Source of the DNA: FEN-1088 sp031407985
Lineage (GTDB): Bacteria; Myxococcota_A; Polyangia; Fen-1088
NCBI GenBank assembly: GCA_031407985.1
Contig: JANOJB010000119.1
Coordinates: 17,957-81,956, forward strand
Reading direction: 5' to 3'
Length of the DNA: 64,000 bases
The position numbers and the translations under genes are program-made. The notes beneath the pieces were generated by a model that saw only the letters and a program-made list of their open reading frames with translations, was not told the origin of the DNA and searched no databases. Below are positions 43,967 through 53,522 of the stretch, in pieces. The stretch's first letter is position 1. Every line of letters starts with the position of its first letter.

Positions 43967-45943
43967 ATGAACGACGACCGACCAGACAACGAAGCCCAGC
44001 CGGACAACGTCATCGCGCTGTCGAAATACCGAGCGCGCCTGGGCCGGGGGCGGCGTGGGCGGCGCATCGAATCGATCATGGAGCAGCCGGATCCCAGGCA
44101 GGCCATCCGTGCGCTGCCGGGCGACGAGCTGTACTACCTGCTGCGCGAGGATGATCCGCGCGAGGCCAAGGAACTGCTGGCCTACGCCAAACCCGAGCAG
44201 GTCCAGGTGGTGTTGGATTTTGGCTTGTGGTCGGGCGACCAGCTGCTGCCCGAACGCATGCAGGAATGGATCGACGTCATGGCGGAGATGCCGTTCGAGA
44301 CGATCGGCGAATGGATTCGCGGGTTCGACATCGAGCTGGTGGCGCTGATGCTGCGCAAGGGCGCCCGCATCTACGATCTTGAAATCGAGGATCCGCCGGA
44401 CGAACCGCGCGGCATTTTCTACCCCACGCCGGATCGTTTTTTCGTCCTGGATATCGTGGGCTACCAGGTGCAGCCAGGCGATCCGGACCTGGGCGATCCC
44501 CGTTACGCGGTCGAACCGGAATCGGATGACGACGCAGACGCGGAAGCGCCGTCGTCGGCGCGTTCGTTGCTTCGAATCGTCGACGCCCTGTACCGCGCGG
44601 ACCTGGACCTGGCCCGACGGATCCTGGTGGGCGCCAAGGCCGAACTGGATTCGCAGCTGGAGGACATGGCGCTGCGCTGGCGGCAGGGTCGGATGACGGA
44701 TCTGGGATTCGTCGACGCGATCGAAGCACTGGAAATCTACCGCGAGCTGGATCCGGCGACGGTTCGTATCGGGGAGCTTCGGCCCGGCACCCGGATGCGA
44801 CCGGTGGGAAACGACGACACCGACGATCCGCCCGATCTGCTGCGCGCGCCCGGGGTGCTGGGCGAGCACCTGGGTGGAACGTCCCTGTTCGCGCGGGCCC
44901 TGGGGCGCGTGACGTCCAACGCGGAGATCGAGGAGTTGCACTTCGCCCTGGTGGCGCTGACCAACCGCATCCTGGCGGCCGATCGTGTCGACGCCGCCGA
45001 CGACCGCGCGGCGGCGGCCAGCCTGCACCGCATGCGCGCCACGTTGGATCTGGCGGTGGAATTCCTTGCCCGCGGCGTCGGTCCGGGCGGCGGAGGTGGT
45101 GCGCTGGACGAGGATCGCGCGGTCGACGCGGTTCGAACCGTAGCCGTGATCCGCTTGTTTCGGCTGGGCGTGTCGCTGGTGGGCAAGGTCCGGGCTCTGG
45201 CCAGGGCGCTGAAACGCCGCGGTCCGTTCGCCGCGCTCGCTCACCTGGATTTGATCGAGGAGCCCGAGGCAACGGTCCTGGGCACCGTGATCCGAACGCG
45301 TCCGATGTATCCGTCGTTGCTGGACGACCCACCCACCGGGGCCGAGCGGCCGTTTGCTTCGCTGGCCGATATTGCGCGCGTTACGGCGGCCATCGAAAGA
45401 GCCGCTGTCGCGCAGGCGATCCTGTTGGGTCTGGGCGTGCGACCGGAGCACCTGCTACCGGACGCTCTAGAAGGAGTGATGCCGTCGGATGCGGCCGAGA
45501 TTGACACCGGGCTTCTGGCCCGTACGGCACTGGTCCTCCTACTGCAACGGCGCGAGCGCTCCGCTGATAGCGAACAAGCGGCGGGTGTCCCGGACATCTT
45601 CCGCCCGCTGACCGAAACCGAGGTCGCAGCCTTCCAGCGCCCCGGCGGCCGAGCCGCAAAAGGCGATAGCACCGACAAGACGAAACCCGCGAAGAAGATC
45701 GAACGCACTGTCAAACCGACGCGGGCCGCACGCCCTGCCGACGTTCAAGAGGAACAGTCTGATGTCCTCGTGGCCAAGGCACAACGAATCCTGGAGCAGG
45801 CGTCGCCCCCGGGCATGGCGGCCGCCACCCGCGACATGACAAGCCGGTGGCTGCAGACCCTGTGGCCACTTGAAGCCGTGCTGGTCCGAAGCACCATCGC
45901 GCGCACCGCGCGCTCGGGTCGCTCGGATCGATCGAAACGCTGA
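43967..45943 (+). CDS. Probable DUF6178-family protein
   Basis: 658 residues. Acidic, mostly helical, no signal peptide or membrane helix. The N-terminal block (about 45-130: LPGDELYYLLREDDPREAKELLAYAKPEQVQVVLDFGLW, with segments such as ERMQEWIDVMAEM and FDIELVALMLRKG) resembles the DUF6178 proteins known from myxobacteria and relatives. Long Ala/Asp-rich helices follow, then a Lys-rich disordered segment (about 550-600). Function unknown. Divergent from tilS (83 bases) and convergent with the next gene. Confidence 0.78.
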   Translation: MNDDRPDNEAQPDNVIALSKYRARLGRGRRGRRIESIMEQPDPRQAIRALPGDELYYLLREDDPREAKELLAYAKPEQVQVVLDFGLWSGDQLLPERMQEWIDVMAEMPFETIGEWIRGFDIELVALMLRKGARIYDLEIEDPPDEPRGIFYPTPDRFFVLDIVGYQVQPGDPDLGDPRYAVEPESDDDADAEAPSSARSLLRIVDALYRADLDLARRILVGAKAELDSQLEDMALRWRQGRMTDLGFVDAIEALEIYRELDPATVRIGELRPGTRMRPVGNDDTDDPPDLLRAPGVLGEHLGGTSLFARALGRVTSNAEIEELHFALVALTNRILAADRVDAADDRAAAASLHRMRATLDLAVEFLARGVGPGGGGGALDEDRAVDAVRTVAVIRLFRLGVSLVGKVRALARALKRRGPFAALAHLDLIEEPEATVLGTVIRTRPMYPSLLDDPPTGAERPFASLADIARVTAAIERAAVAQAILLGLGVRPEHLLPDALEGVMPSDAAEIDTGLLARTALVLLLQRRERSADSEQAAGVPDIFRPLTETEVAAFQRPGGRAAKGDSTDKTKPAKKIERTVKPTRAARPADVQEEQSDVLVAKAQRILEQASPPGMAAATRDMTSRWLQTLWPLEAVLVRSTIARTARSGRSDRSKR

Positions 45944-45962
45944 CGGCGCTTCGACACCGATC

Positions 45963-46775
45963 TCAGGGAATCGCCACGTCAGACGTGGTCAGCCAGTTTG
46001 TCGCCAACCAATCCAGTGAAACGGGGCAAGCGCGCAAATCCCGGTCCAGACGAAGGATGGCCTTCTCCGAATTCCGTGCATCGGCCGTGGACGTGCGGGC
46101 GTAGGCCCGGGAATACAGGATCCAATTCGACAACTGGAAATGGTGCAGCAGCGGTTCGAACCTGTGCCCGACGAAAGTCTCCAGCACCGACTGCGCCTGA
46201 TCGGCGTCGACACATGTTCCGAGCGCCCGCCCCGCATCCACCAACAGGGCGCGCATGTCCTCGAACGCGCGCTCGGGATTGTCCGAAACTTCCCGCATCA
46301 ACGATGCGAACCCGGTTTCGGACAGCCCCGCCTGTTCCGCCGCTTCGGCCATGATCGGCACCTGGCTGGTTATGAAGTCGCAGTCGGGCGCGTTCATGAT
46401 CAGGCGACCAACCAGGTAAAGGTCAAAGGCGCTGGCAATCGCTTCAGAGAACAGCAGAGCCGCCGCGGATGGGGGACCCGCAGGCGACATATCGGCCAGT
46501 CGTTTTCCGACGATGGCATGCCACGCGGTGTGGGCGATGACGTCAGGGGCGATGTGTTCGTCGCACAAGACGCTCGACTCGTCCGCGCTCGACCAGAACG
46601 TCAGGTTCAAGAACAAGGCGCGGTCCCAACTGGCCCGCTCCCCGGGGGGCGCCGTCCGAAAGCGGTGTCGCGATTCCCTCAGTGCCTGTTTGAGCCGGGC
46701 ATAAAGTGCCACATGCCGAAACGAGGCCTCGTCGTCGATCGTGAGATCGTCCAGGGACAAACTGCGCAGAATCAT
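45963..46775 (-). CDS. Unknown protein
   Basis: 270 residues from ATG 46775 (M-ILRSLSLDDLTIDD). No signal peptide. Mostly helical, with IAHTAWHAIVG and LLFSEAIASAFDLYLVG, in which His, His and a later Glu recall metal-binding helix pairs but do not form a known motif. No family recognised. It follows the ABC permease gene by 70 bases, containing a 7-base TTCGACG triplet repeat (46814-46834), and may be in its operon. Confidence 0.65.
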   Translation of the reverse strand: MILRSLSLDDLTIDDEASFRHVALYARLKQALRESRHRFRTAPPGERASWDRALFLNLTFWSSADESSVLCDEHIAPDVIAHTAWHAIVGKRLADMSPAGPPSAAALLFSEAIASAFDLYLVGRLIMNAPDCDFITSQVPIMAEAAEQAGLSETGFASLMREVSDNPERAFEDMRALLVDAGRALGTCVDADQAQSVLETFVGHRFEPLLHHFQLSNWILYSRAYARTSTADARNSEKAILRLDRDLRACPVSLDWLATNWLTTSDVAIP

Positions 46776-46845
46776 GTGACACACCCTACCCGGCCCGTTG
46801 CCGGCTGACGGACTTCGACGTTCGACGTTCGACGCGCCACGTACG

Positions 46846-48006
46846 CTACGCGCGCATGGCGTCGATCGGGCTGACGCGCGCGGCACGAATGGCGGGAAAC
46901 AAGCCGCCGAAAAGTCCCATGGCCGTCGCGAAGGCCATGCCGCCGAAAATGATGCCCGGGGTCGCCTCGAAACTGAATACGATCTCCGACCAACTGGCGA
47001 AGTTCACCATCGAAAAGCTGACCAGCCCCATCGCCAACGACGCGCCTGCACCCAGCACACCGCCCAGAAGAGCCAGCAGAATCGACTCGATCAGGAACGA
47101 AAACAGGATGCTGCCCTTCGAAAACCCAAGCGCCCGCAGCGTCCCTATCTCCCGCTGACGGTTGGCCACCGCGGCGTGCATCGTGATCATGGCGCCCAGC
47201 ATCGCGCCGATCGAAAAGAAGACGGCGATCATCATCCCCATCGCGCCAATGAACGTGGATGTTCCTTCGGACTGCTTGTCGTAGTAGTCCGCTTCCTTCA
47301 AGACCTGCAAATTCAGCTGGCGGTTCGACTCAACACTGGCCTTGTAGGCCTCGAATCGACTCGGCTCAACGCGCACCCGGATCGACGAGACGACACCCTC
47401 GCGGCGAAAGGCGGTGCGAACCGTATCCAGATCGACCCAAATCTCCGATTCGTGCGACGAGCCCCCGTCCGCGAAAATGCCCACCACCCTGACCGGGCGG
47501 TTCTTCTTCAGCTCGAACGTTTGCTCCAGTTCCAGGCCCTTCAACCGGCCGCGAATGCTCTTCCCCACCATCGCCTCGTCGGAGCCCGGGCGCGCGGCGC
47601 GTCCCGCGATGACCTTGACGCCAGGACGAAAGGCCAACGCTTCGTCCGGCACACCGCGCACCTGCGCATTGGTGAACCCGTCCGCGCCGATCTTGTCCAG
47701 CAGGATGACGGTCATCAGCTCGGCGATACCACGCGGACCGCTGGCGGGCGCCGTCAGCGCCTTGTCGTTCAGCACCAGGTTGATGCTCGGTTCGTCGATG
47801 GTGCTCTCCAATTCGGCGGTGGCACCCTTGCGCAACACAATGGCGACGTCCGAGCTGGCGCTGCGTCCCATCGTCTTTTTCAGACCGTTCGACAGCATCA
47901 TCACCGACGCCAGCACGAACACCACCAGTCCCAGGCCCAACGCCACGGCGGCGGTCGTCGTCTTTCGCACGGCCAAATTTCGAAGGTTGTAGGAAACGGG
48001 AATCAT
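46846..48006 (-). CDS. ABC transporter permease, FtsX/MacB type (second)
   Basis: 386 residues from ATG 48006 (GAGAGGACTCCC upstream). One N-terminal TM, a large periplasmic MacB_PCD-like domain (about 45-255) and three C-terminal TMs of the FtsX type (NRQREIGTLRALGFSKGSILFSFL, GLFGGLFPAIRAARVSPIDAMRA). Half-transporters of this kind shed or move lipids and peptides or act as mechanotransmitters. With the preceding permease and ATPase it forms a heteromeric Lol/MacB-like complex. 10 bases after the first permease gene. Confidence 0.9.
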   Translation of the reverse strand: MIPVSYNLRNLAVRKTTTAAVALGLGLVVFVLASVMMLSNGLKKTMGRSASSDVAIVLRKGATAELESTIDEPSINLVLNDKALTAPASGPRGIAELMTVILLDKIGADGFTNAQVRGVPDEALAFRPGVKVIAGRAARPGSDEAMVGKSIRGRLKGLELEQTFELKKNRPVRVVGIFADGGSSHESEIWVDLDTVRTAFRREGVVSSIRVRVEPSRFEAYKASVESNRQLNLQVLKEADYYDKQSEGTSTFIGAMGMMIAVFFSIGAMLGAMITMHAAVANRQREIGTLRALGFSKGSILFSFLIESILLALLGGVLGAGASLAMGLVSFSMVNFASWSEIVFSFEATPGIIFGGMAFATAMGLFGGLFPAIRAARVSPIDAMRA

Positions 48007-48016
48007 GGGAGTCCTC

Positions 48017-49183
48017 TCAGGCCAGACGCCGAAGCGCGTCGGTCACCAACAGACGGGAAGCGCGGCGCGCCGGAAGGACCGACGCGAACAGGGCCAGGGC
48101 CACCGCCAGGCCCATGCCCATGGCGTAGATTCCCGCATCGATGCGGAAGTAGGGGAACCAGGCCCCCATGTTCTCCTCCAACCAGCGGCCCATGCCCAAC
48201 TCGACAATGGGATACGACAGGGCCAGGCCAACACCACCCGACAGCAACCCGATCGCGACCGCCTCGGCCACCACGAAGAAGCCAATGTGCCTGGGTGAAA
48301 ACCCGATCGCACGCAACACGCCGTATTCGCGGGTACGTTCCCGAACCCCCATGGCGATGGTGTTGCCCAGAATCATCACCATGATGAACAAGATGATCAC
48401 GGAGATGACGTCCAGCGCCTTCAGCATCGAGCTGATCATGCCCATGAACGACAGGTTCATCGCCCGCTCGCTCATGGTCGCGGTTTGCACGTCCTTCTCG
48501 TCGAAAATCTTGTCGATGGCCGCGGAGATCGCGGGCCCCTTCGTGGGATCGTCGATGCGACTGGTGATCCAACCGACCTGGTCCTGGCGGGCCGCGGGCA
48601 GCGAATCATTCAGATAGCTCCAATGGAACATGAAAGTCGAACGATCGACCGACTTCCGGGTGGCCGTGTAGATGCCGTCGATGTTGAACTCCCAGTCGCC
48701 CGGATAGATACCGCCCAGCAAGGTGAACCGGTCGCCGACCTTCAGGCCCAGTTGCCTGGCCAACACGTCGCCGATGATCGCCCCCTTTTTGTCCTCCAAC
48801 CATTTTTGCTTCTGCTCGGGCTCCAGAACCACCTCGTCCATGACATCCAGGGCACTGGGCGCGTCCACGGCCAGCGTGGCAAAAAATTCCTCCGGCTTCT
48901 TGGGATTCTTGCCGCCGAACCAAACCATGTACGCCGCGTTCTTGATCCCCGGAACCATCCGGATCTGATCGACGTAGTTCTTGGGCATCGTGACGACGAA
49001 GCTGACCTTGTGCCGGGTGGCGATGCGGTCCTTTGCCGAATAATCGGCCGCCGTCGACCAGGCCGACAAGACCGTCCGCAACATCACGAACGCCAGGATC
49101 GCCACCGCCGCGCCCAGGATCGTCAAGGTCGTGCGCAGCTTGTTGCGAAGCAGATTGCGGGCCGCGATCAGGACCAGTTTCAC
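48017..49183 (-). CDS. ABC transporter permease, FtsX/MacB type (first)
   Basis: 388 residues from GTG 49183, which overlaps the ATPase stop by four bases (GTGA). An N-terminal TM (TLTILGAAVAILAFVM) leads to a periplasmic domain (about 45-270). Three C-terminal TMs include the FtsX coupling block ERTREYGVLRAIGFSPRHIGFFV and the end PARRASRLLVTDALRRLA. Differing from the second permease in the periplasmic part, so the pair is a heterodimer rather than a recent duplication. Confidence 0.9.
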   Translation of the reverse strand: MKLVLIAARNLLRNKLRTTLTILGAAVAILAFVMLRTVLSAWSTAADYSAKDRIATRHKVSFVVTMPKNYVDQIRMVPGIKNAAYMVWFGGKNPKKPEEFFATLAVDAPSALDVMDEVVLEPEQKQKWLEDKKGAIIGDVLARQLGLKVGDRFTLLGGIYPGDWEFNIDGIYTATRKSVDRSTFMFHWSYLNDSLPAARQDQVGWITSRIDDPTKGPAISAAIDKIFDEKDVQTATMSERAMNLSFMGMISSMLKALDVISVIILFIMVMILGNTIAMGVRERTREYGVLRAIGFSPRHIGFFVVAEAVAIGLLSGGVGLALSYPIVELGMGRWLEENMGAWFPYFRIDAGIYAMGMGLAVALALFASVLPARRASRLLVTDALRRLA

Positions 49184-49875
49184 TGCAGCTGCCCCTTGTC
49201 CAGGCGACGCGTGATGGACGCGCGCTCGGCGGCGTGGGGATCGTGCGTGACCATCAGAATGGTCTTCTTGAATTCCTTGTTCAACCTCTCCAGCAGGTTC
49301 AGGATCTCGTCGGCCGCCTTGCGGTCCAGATCCCCCGTCGGCTCGTCCGCGACGATGATGGTCGGATCATTGACGATGGCCCGCGCGATCGCGACCCGCT
49401 GCTCCTGGCCTCCCGATAACTGACGGGGGTAGTGCTTCATGCGTTCCTCCAGCCCAACCACCCTCAACGCCGTTTGCGCACGCTTGCGACGCTCGGCACC
49501 CGACAGCTTCGCCAGCAGCAACGGCAACTCGACGTTTTCCAGCGCGGTCAGGACAGGGATCAGGTTGTACGCCTGGAAAATGAATCCGATGTGCCGGGCG
49601 CGAAACTTCGCCAGCTCGCCATCGCTCATGCCCACCAGATTGGCCCCCGCCACCAACGCCGTTCCCGCCGTGGGCCGGTCAAGCCCCGCGATCAGGTTCA
49701 GCAGCGTCGATTTTCCGGATCCGGACGGCCCCATTAGGGCCTCGAACGAACCGGTCGGGATCTCCAAGGTCAGACCATCCAGCACGACGATGGGCTCCTT
49801 GCCGCGGACAAAGGTCTTGCCGATGCCCTTCAGCTCGACGATGGACGGGGACGATGCGGGACTGGCGTTTTCCAT
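49180..49875 (-). CDS. ABC transporter ATP-binding protein (LolD/MacB-like)
   Basis: 231 residues. Walker A is GPSGSGKST, Q-loop FIFQAYNLIPVLTALENVELP, signature LSGGQEQRVAIARAI, Walker B IIVADEPTGDLD, H-loop MVTHDPHAAE. The NLIPVLTALENVELPL block is typical of the LolD/MacB/FtsE group. It starts one base after the adaptor stop and its stop overlaps the first permease start, so the four genes form one operon. Powers the FtsX-type permeases. Confidence 0.93.
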   Translation of the reverse strand: MENASPASSPSIVELKGIGKTFVRGKEPIVVLDGLTLEIPTGSFEALMGPSGSGKSTLLNLIAGLDRPTAGTALVAGANLVGMSDGELAKFRARHIGFIFQAYNLIPVLTALENVELPLLLAKLSGAERRKRAQTALRVVGLEERMKHYPRQLSGGQEQRVAIARAIVNDPTIIVADEPTGDLDRKAADEILNLLERLNKEFKKTILMVTHDPHAAERASITRRLDKGQLQ

Positions 49876-51102
49876 CTATTTCTCCGATTCCTTGATCCGT
49901 TGACCTGCGAACAACTCGGCTGACGGCTTGTTGACGACGCGGGTACCGGGGCTGGGACCATCCAGCAACTCGACGCTGCTGCCCAGGGCCTGACCCACGC
50001 TGACCGGGGCGATCCGCAGCTTGCCTTCGTCGACGACCAACAGCACCCGCGCGCCGTCTCTGGTCGTCACCGCATCAGCCGCCACGATCTTCTTGGGCTT
50101 GTCCTTCAGGGACTCTTCCTTGATCTCCTCGGCCAGGAAGCTGACCCGCGCGGACATGTCAGGCAGCACGCCCTCGATCGTGTCCTTGAACTTGACCTTG
50201 ACGACGACCGTGGCCTTGGCGCGGTTGACCCGCTTGCCGAACTCAGCGGTGACTCCGCGGTAGCGGCGCGCCGGGTACGCGTCCAGAACGATTTCGCAGG
50301 GTGTTCCCGGCTTGACCAGATCCAGGCGCGCCTCGGGCACGTCGGTCTCGATGACCAGCGATCGAAAATCCGCGATCTCCGCGATGTACGACGCACCCCC
50401 GGTGAACGCACCGACCGTTTCACCAACCGAGGCCGGCTTCGTGATGACGGTCCCGTCTACGGGAGCCGTGATGATGCGATCCTTCAGACCGACGCGCAGG
50501 CTCGCCACCTCGGCCTCGACGGCGGTCGCTTCGGCGCCGGCAGCCTTGACCATCTCGGACAACGCCTTGGCGCGCGCCTCGATGTCGTCGAACTGCGCCC
50601 GTGGCACCGCGGACGCCGCCAGCAGGGGACGCGTGCGTTCGACCTGTTGCGTGACCTCCGCCAGATTGGCCCGCGCGGTTTCGCCACGGGCCCGCGTCGC
50701 CAGAACCCGAGCCCGTGCCGCCGCGACCGCGCTCTTCTGGTCGGCGTCATCCAGTGTCGCGATGATGTCGCCGGCTTTCACGACATCGCCCTCTTTGACG
50801 AACACCTGCGATAGGCGGCCGGAGATCTTCGCACCGACCTTCGACCAGATCTGCGGAACGACGTACCCGGTGGATGTCACCTGCACGGACGCCTGCACCG
50901 GCGAGACCATCGACACCTCGGTGACCGAAACCTGCTCCTTGAAGACGCGCGCGCCGAGCTTCGGAACCGCGAGGTAACCCGCGGCCCCTACCAGGGCCAG
51001 AACGCCCAGCGTAAGGGCCACGCGACGCATCGGCGACGGAGCCGGAGGAAGGTTCCGGCTGATCTTCAGCGACGCGAGATCCGAGCTCAACTGGTCTGAC
51101 AC
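49876..51102 (-). CDS. Periplasmic adaptor subunit (MacA/HlyD-type)
   Basis: 408 residues from GTG 51102; a TTG at 51138 is possible. One N-terminal TM (about 26-45, VALTLGVLALVGAAGYLAVP), then a barrel-sandwich/lipoyl half (GRLSQVFVKEGDVVKAGDIIATLDD), a coiled-coil hairpin (AAARARVLATRARGETARANLAEV), the returning lipoyl half (ITAPVDGTVITKPASVGE) and C-terminal barrel domains. This is the adaptor of tripartite or ABC efflux. Directly precedes the ATPase gene, giving the order adaptor-ATPase-permease-permease. Confidence 0.91.
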   Translation of the reverse strand: MSDQLSSDLASLKISRNLPPAPSPMRRVALTLGVLALVGAAGYLAVPKLGARVFKEQVSVTEVSMVSPVQASVQVTSTGYVVPQIWSKVGAKISGRLSQVFVKEGDVVKAGDIIATLDDADQKSAVAAARARVLATRARGETARANLAEVTQQVERTRPLLAASAVPRAQFDDIEARAKALSEMVKAAGAEATAVEAEVASLRVGLKDRIITAPVDGTVITKPASVGETVGAFTGGASYIAEIADFRSLVIETDVPEARLDLVKPGTPCEIVLDAYPARRYRGVTAEFGKRVNRAKATVVVKVKFKDTIEGVLPDMSARVSFLAEEIKEESLKDKPKKIVAADAVTTRDGARVLLVVDEGKLRIAPVSVGQALGSSVELLDGPSPGTRVVNKPSAELFAGQRIKESEK

Positions 51103-51219
51103 TGGCCGTGCTTTAGCATGTGCCCACGGCAAACCCAAGCGTGCCGGCCGTGCCGCTCGTTGCTGCCTGCCGGCCGGGCGTCCTGATTGAAGCCGACGGG
51201 CTCCGAGACGCCGCGGCGC

Positions 51220-52281
51220 CTATCCCTTGACGGGGGCTGGCGCCGGTTCGCGCTTCACCGCGACGTTTTTGTTGCGCCCGCGGCCCACCGCCATCTCGGC
51301 AAGCTTCTCGATCAGGTCGTGATAGGGATAACCCGCCTCCTCCGCCGCCCACGCCAGATCCTCGCCCTCCGCCAGATAGGGATTCGGGTTGGCCTCGACG
51401 ACGTAGATCGCGTCGTCATGCGCGAGGCGCACGTCGATGCGGCCGTAGTCGCGCAGCCCCGCCGCCTTGTAGGTCCGCACTGCGACGTCGGACAAGCGCT
51501 GCACCAGGCTCTTCGATAGATCCAGCGCCACCATGTTCTCGATGCCGCGGCTGGCCCGGTACTTGACGCTCCACTTCGCCTTGAAAGTTGCGATGCGCCC
51601 TTCGACATTGGGTTCGTTCTTGAACACCATCTCGATCGGCGGCAACGCGCGCGGCTTGTCGTTGCCGATGACACCGATGTACAGCTCACGGCCTTCGATG
51701 AACTCCTCGACGATCGCGTCGGTCGCGATTTTTTCATGAATGAACGCGATCCTCGTCGTCAGCGCTTCGTCATCTCTGACCACGGACGACTGCGCGATTC
51801 CGACCGATGCGTCCTCGTCCAGCGGCTTCACGATCAGGGGGAACCTCAGATCGCTGGGCCGATTGACCGGCTGCCCGATGGGACAAACCATGAAATGCGG
51901 AATCAGGATGCCGTGATACGCCAGAACCTTTTTTGTCAGCGCCTTGTCCCGGGCCAGCATCAGGCCTTCCGACGACGCCCCCGTGTAGGGCATACCCAAC
52001 ATGTCCAAGATGGACGCAACCGTGTAGTCCAGCGCCGATTCCCCGCGAAACCGTTCGGCCAAGTTGAACACCACGTCCGCGGGTTGGGCGCGCAACCCCT
52101 TGATCAGCTGATCGATGTCGTCGCGAAAGCCAAGACATCGGACCTCGTGTCCACGAGCGATCAGCGCACGGGCTACGTCGAATTCAGCCTCGTCAACCGA
52201 TTCGACGTGTTTGGTAAAGTCCTGCGTGGCCGGCGGCGCGTCGTCGGTGTCGAAAAGAACCAGTACGCGCGTCTTCTTCAT
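51220..52281 (-). CDS. ATP-grasp ligase, D-Ala-D-Ala ligase-like
   Basis: 353 residues. MKKTRVLVLFDTDDA at the N-terminus, LDMLGMPYTGASSEGLMLARDKALTKKVLAYHG (pre-ATP-grasp substrate segment), LIVKPLDEDASVGIAQSS (P-loop-like), IVEEFIEGRELYIGVIG, and the Mg site IDVRLAHDDAIYVVEANPNPYL. The fold is close to D-alanine-D-alanine ligase, but the N-terminal half and the C-terminal NPNPYLAEGEDLAW differ from housekeeping Ddl. It probably joins two amino-acid-like substrates. Upstream of the ABC efflux operon by 117 bases on the same strand. Confidence 0.85.
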   Translation of the reverse strand: MKKTRVLVLFDTDDAPPATQDFTKHVESVDEAEFDVARALIARGHEVRCLGFRDDIDQLIKGLRAQPADVVFNLAERFRGESALDYTVASILDMLGMPYTGASSEGLMLARDKALTKKVLAYHGILIPHFMVCPIGQPVNRPSDLRFPLIVKPLDEDASVGIAQSSVVRDDEALTTRIAFIHEKIATDAIVEEFIEGRELYIGVIGNDKPRALPPIEMVFKNEPNVEGRIATFKAKWSVKYRASRGIENMVALDLSKSLVQRLSDVAVRTYKAAGLRDYGRIDVRLAHDDAIYVVEANPNPYLAEGEDLAWAAEEAGYPYHDLIEKLAEMAVGRGRNKNVAVKREPAPAPVKG

Positions 52282-52342
52282 CGGATCATCGCCGTGCGCA
52301 GCCGTCTGACCAGGTTACACCGCATCGGCGTTACAGCCCCAA

Positions 52343-53446
52343 TCAGCGAACACCAGAGACACAACATCCGTTCGGCACGGCGGTGGGCACGGCGTTCTTC
52401 AACCAACAACGGGCGTTCGACCCCTGCACGCCCGGACGGACGAACGTGAATGCCCGGCAGGCTGGGTTGTCCAGGCAGGCACGTTCACAGAGATCCGGAT
52501 CCGCGCGCGGCAGATCGAAATTCTGAAAATCGGAACCAGGACGGTCGACGTTGCGTTCCAGACCGCTGGAGCGACGGTGCCCTCCACGGTGATCCTTGTC
52601 GCGATCGCCATGCCGACCATCGTGTCCGTGATGGTGGCCGGGCGGACGTGGCGGCAGGACCATGGGGCCCTTAACTCCTGAAACGCAGCACCCGTTCGGA
52701 ATCGGATTCGGAACGGCGTTCTTCAACCAGCAACGGGGCCGCGGGCCCTGCACGCCCGGGCGCACGAACGTGAACGCGACGCACGTGGGATTGTCCAGAC
52801 ACGCCCGCTGACACAAGGAAGGTTCGGCCTGCGGCAGATCGAAATTTTGTATGTCGGAACCGGGACGGTCCACGTCGTGTTCAAGCGGTCCAGCCCCAGG
52901 AACAGGCTGATAGATCACGCGAGGAGGAGCCGGGGGCATGCCACGCACCGGTGGTACGACAACCGCCGCTGTCTGAGGCGGCGGCGGCGGCGCCGACACA
53001 GCCACCGTTGCCTGTGGGGGAGGAGGAGGCGGCACAACCACCGCTGCCTGCGGGGGAGGAGGCGGCGGCGGTGGCGCGGCGGCGTAGCCCTTTACTCCAG
53101 AAACACAACAGCCATTTGAGACCGCGTTGGGCACCGCGTTCTTCAGCCAGCAACGCGCGCTCGGTCCCTGCACTCCCGGACGAACGTAGGTGTAAGCGAC
53201 GCAACGACCATCCGATGCACACGTATCACGACAGATTTCGGGGCTTGGCGCCGCCAGGTCAAAATTGTGAAAGTCGGATCCGGGTCGATCCGTGTCGAAC
53301 TCCATGCCCGCGTTGCCAGGCGTGGCGATTGCCCCCCCAGCGCGAATGACACATGCGCTCGCAGCGGCGGCAGCCAGGGCCAACGTCAACGCGCCGAGGC
53401 GGAACAATGATGTGTCCTTCTTCCACTGCGTTTGCTCGTGCTTCAT
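52343..53446 (-). CDS. Lipoprotein with three PAN/Apple-like domains
   Basis: 367 residues from ATG 53446. A lipobox-like ASAC ends the signal (Cys32). Three near-identical modules lie at about 48-120, 188-260 and 298-367, each with DRPGSDxxNFDL, spaced Cys, FVRPGVQG, ARCWLKNAVP and NGCCVSGV. They match the PAN/Apple (PAN_4) fold, which binds proteins or sugars. The first linker is Pro-rich with poly-Pro runs; the second is His/Gly/Asp/Arg-rich (HHHGHDGRHGDRDKDH). Divergent from prfC. A surface adhesin or receptor is inferred. Confidence 0.88.
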   Translation of the reverse strand: MKHEQTQWKKDTSLFRLGALTLALAAAAASACVIRAGGAIATPGNAGMEFDTDRPGSDFHNFDLAAPSPEICRDTCASDGRCVAYTYVRPGVQGPSARCWLKNAVPNAVSNGCCVSGVKGYAAAPPPPPPPPQAAVVVPPPPPPQATVAVSAPPPPPQTAAVVVPPVRGMPPAPPRVIYQPVPGAGPLEHDVDRPGSDIQNFDLPQAEPSLCQRACLDNPTCVAFTFVRPGVQGPRPRCWLKNAVPNPIPNGCCVSGVKGPMVLPPRPPGHHHGHDGRHGDRDKDHRGGHRRSSGLERNVDRPGSDFQNFDLPRADPDLCERACLDNPACRAFTFVRPGVQGSNARCWLKNAVPTAVPNGCCVSGVR

Positions 53447-53522
53447 CAATTTGAAACTTACGCCCAGCCGTGGGGGTCTGTCGATAGCCGCGCCCGGGAA
53501 GATGTTAACGTCCACCTCGCTC

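Noticed and set aside
43736..45451. A 571-codon minus-strand open frame
   Set aside because: Antisense to the probable DUF6178 gene and the start of tilS; Arg/Gln/His-rich with no domain signal.
46814..46834. TTCGACG repeated three times between the permease and unknown genes
   Set aside because: Short and low complexity; may be slippage, with no evidence of regulatory role.
46798..48384. A 528-codon plus-strand open frame
   Set aside because: Antisense to both FtsX-type permease genes; Arg/His/Gln-rich composition typical of shadow frames.
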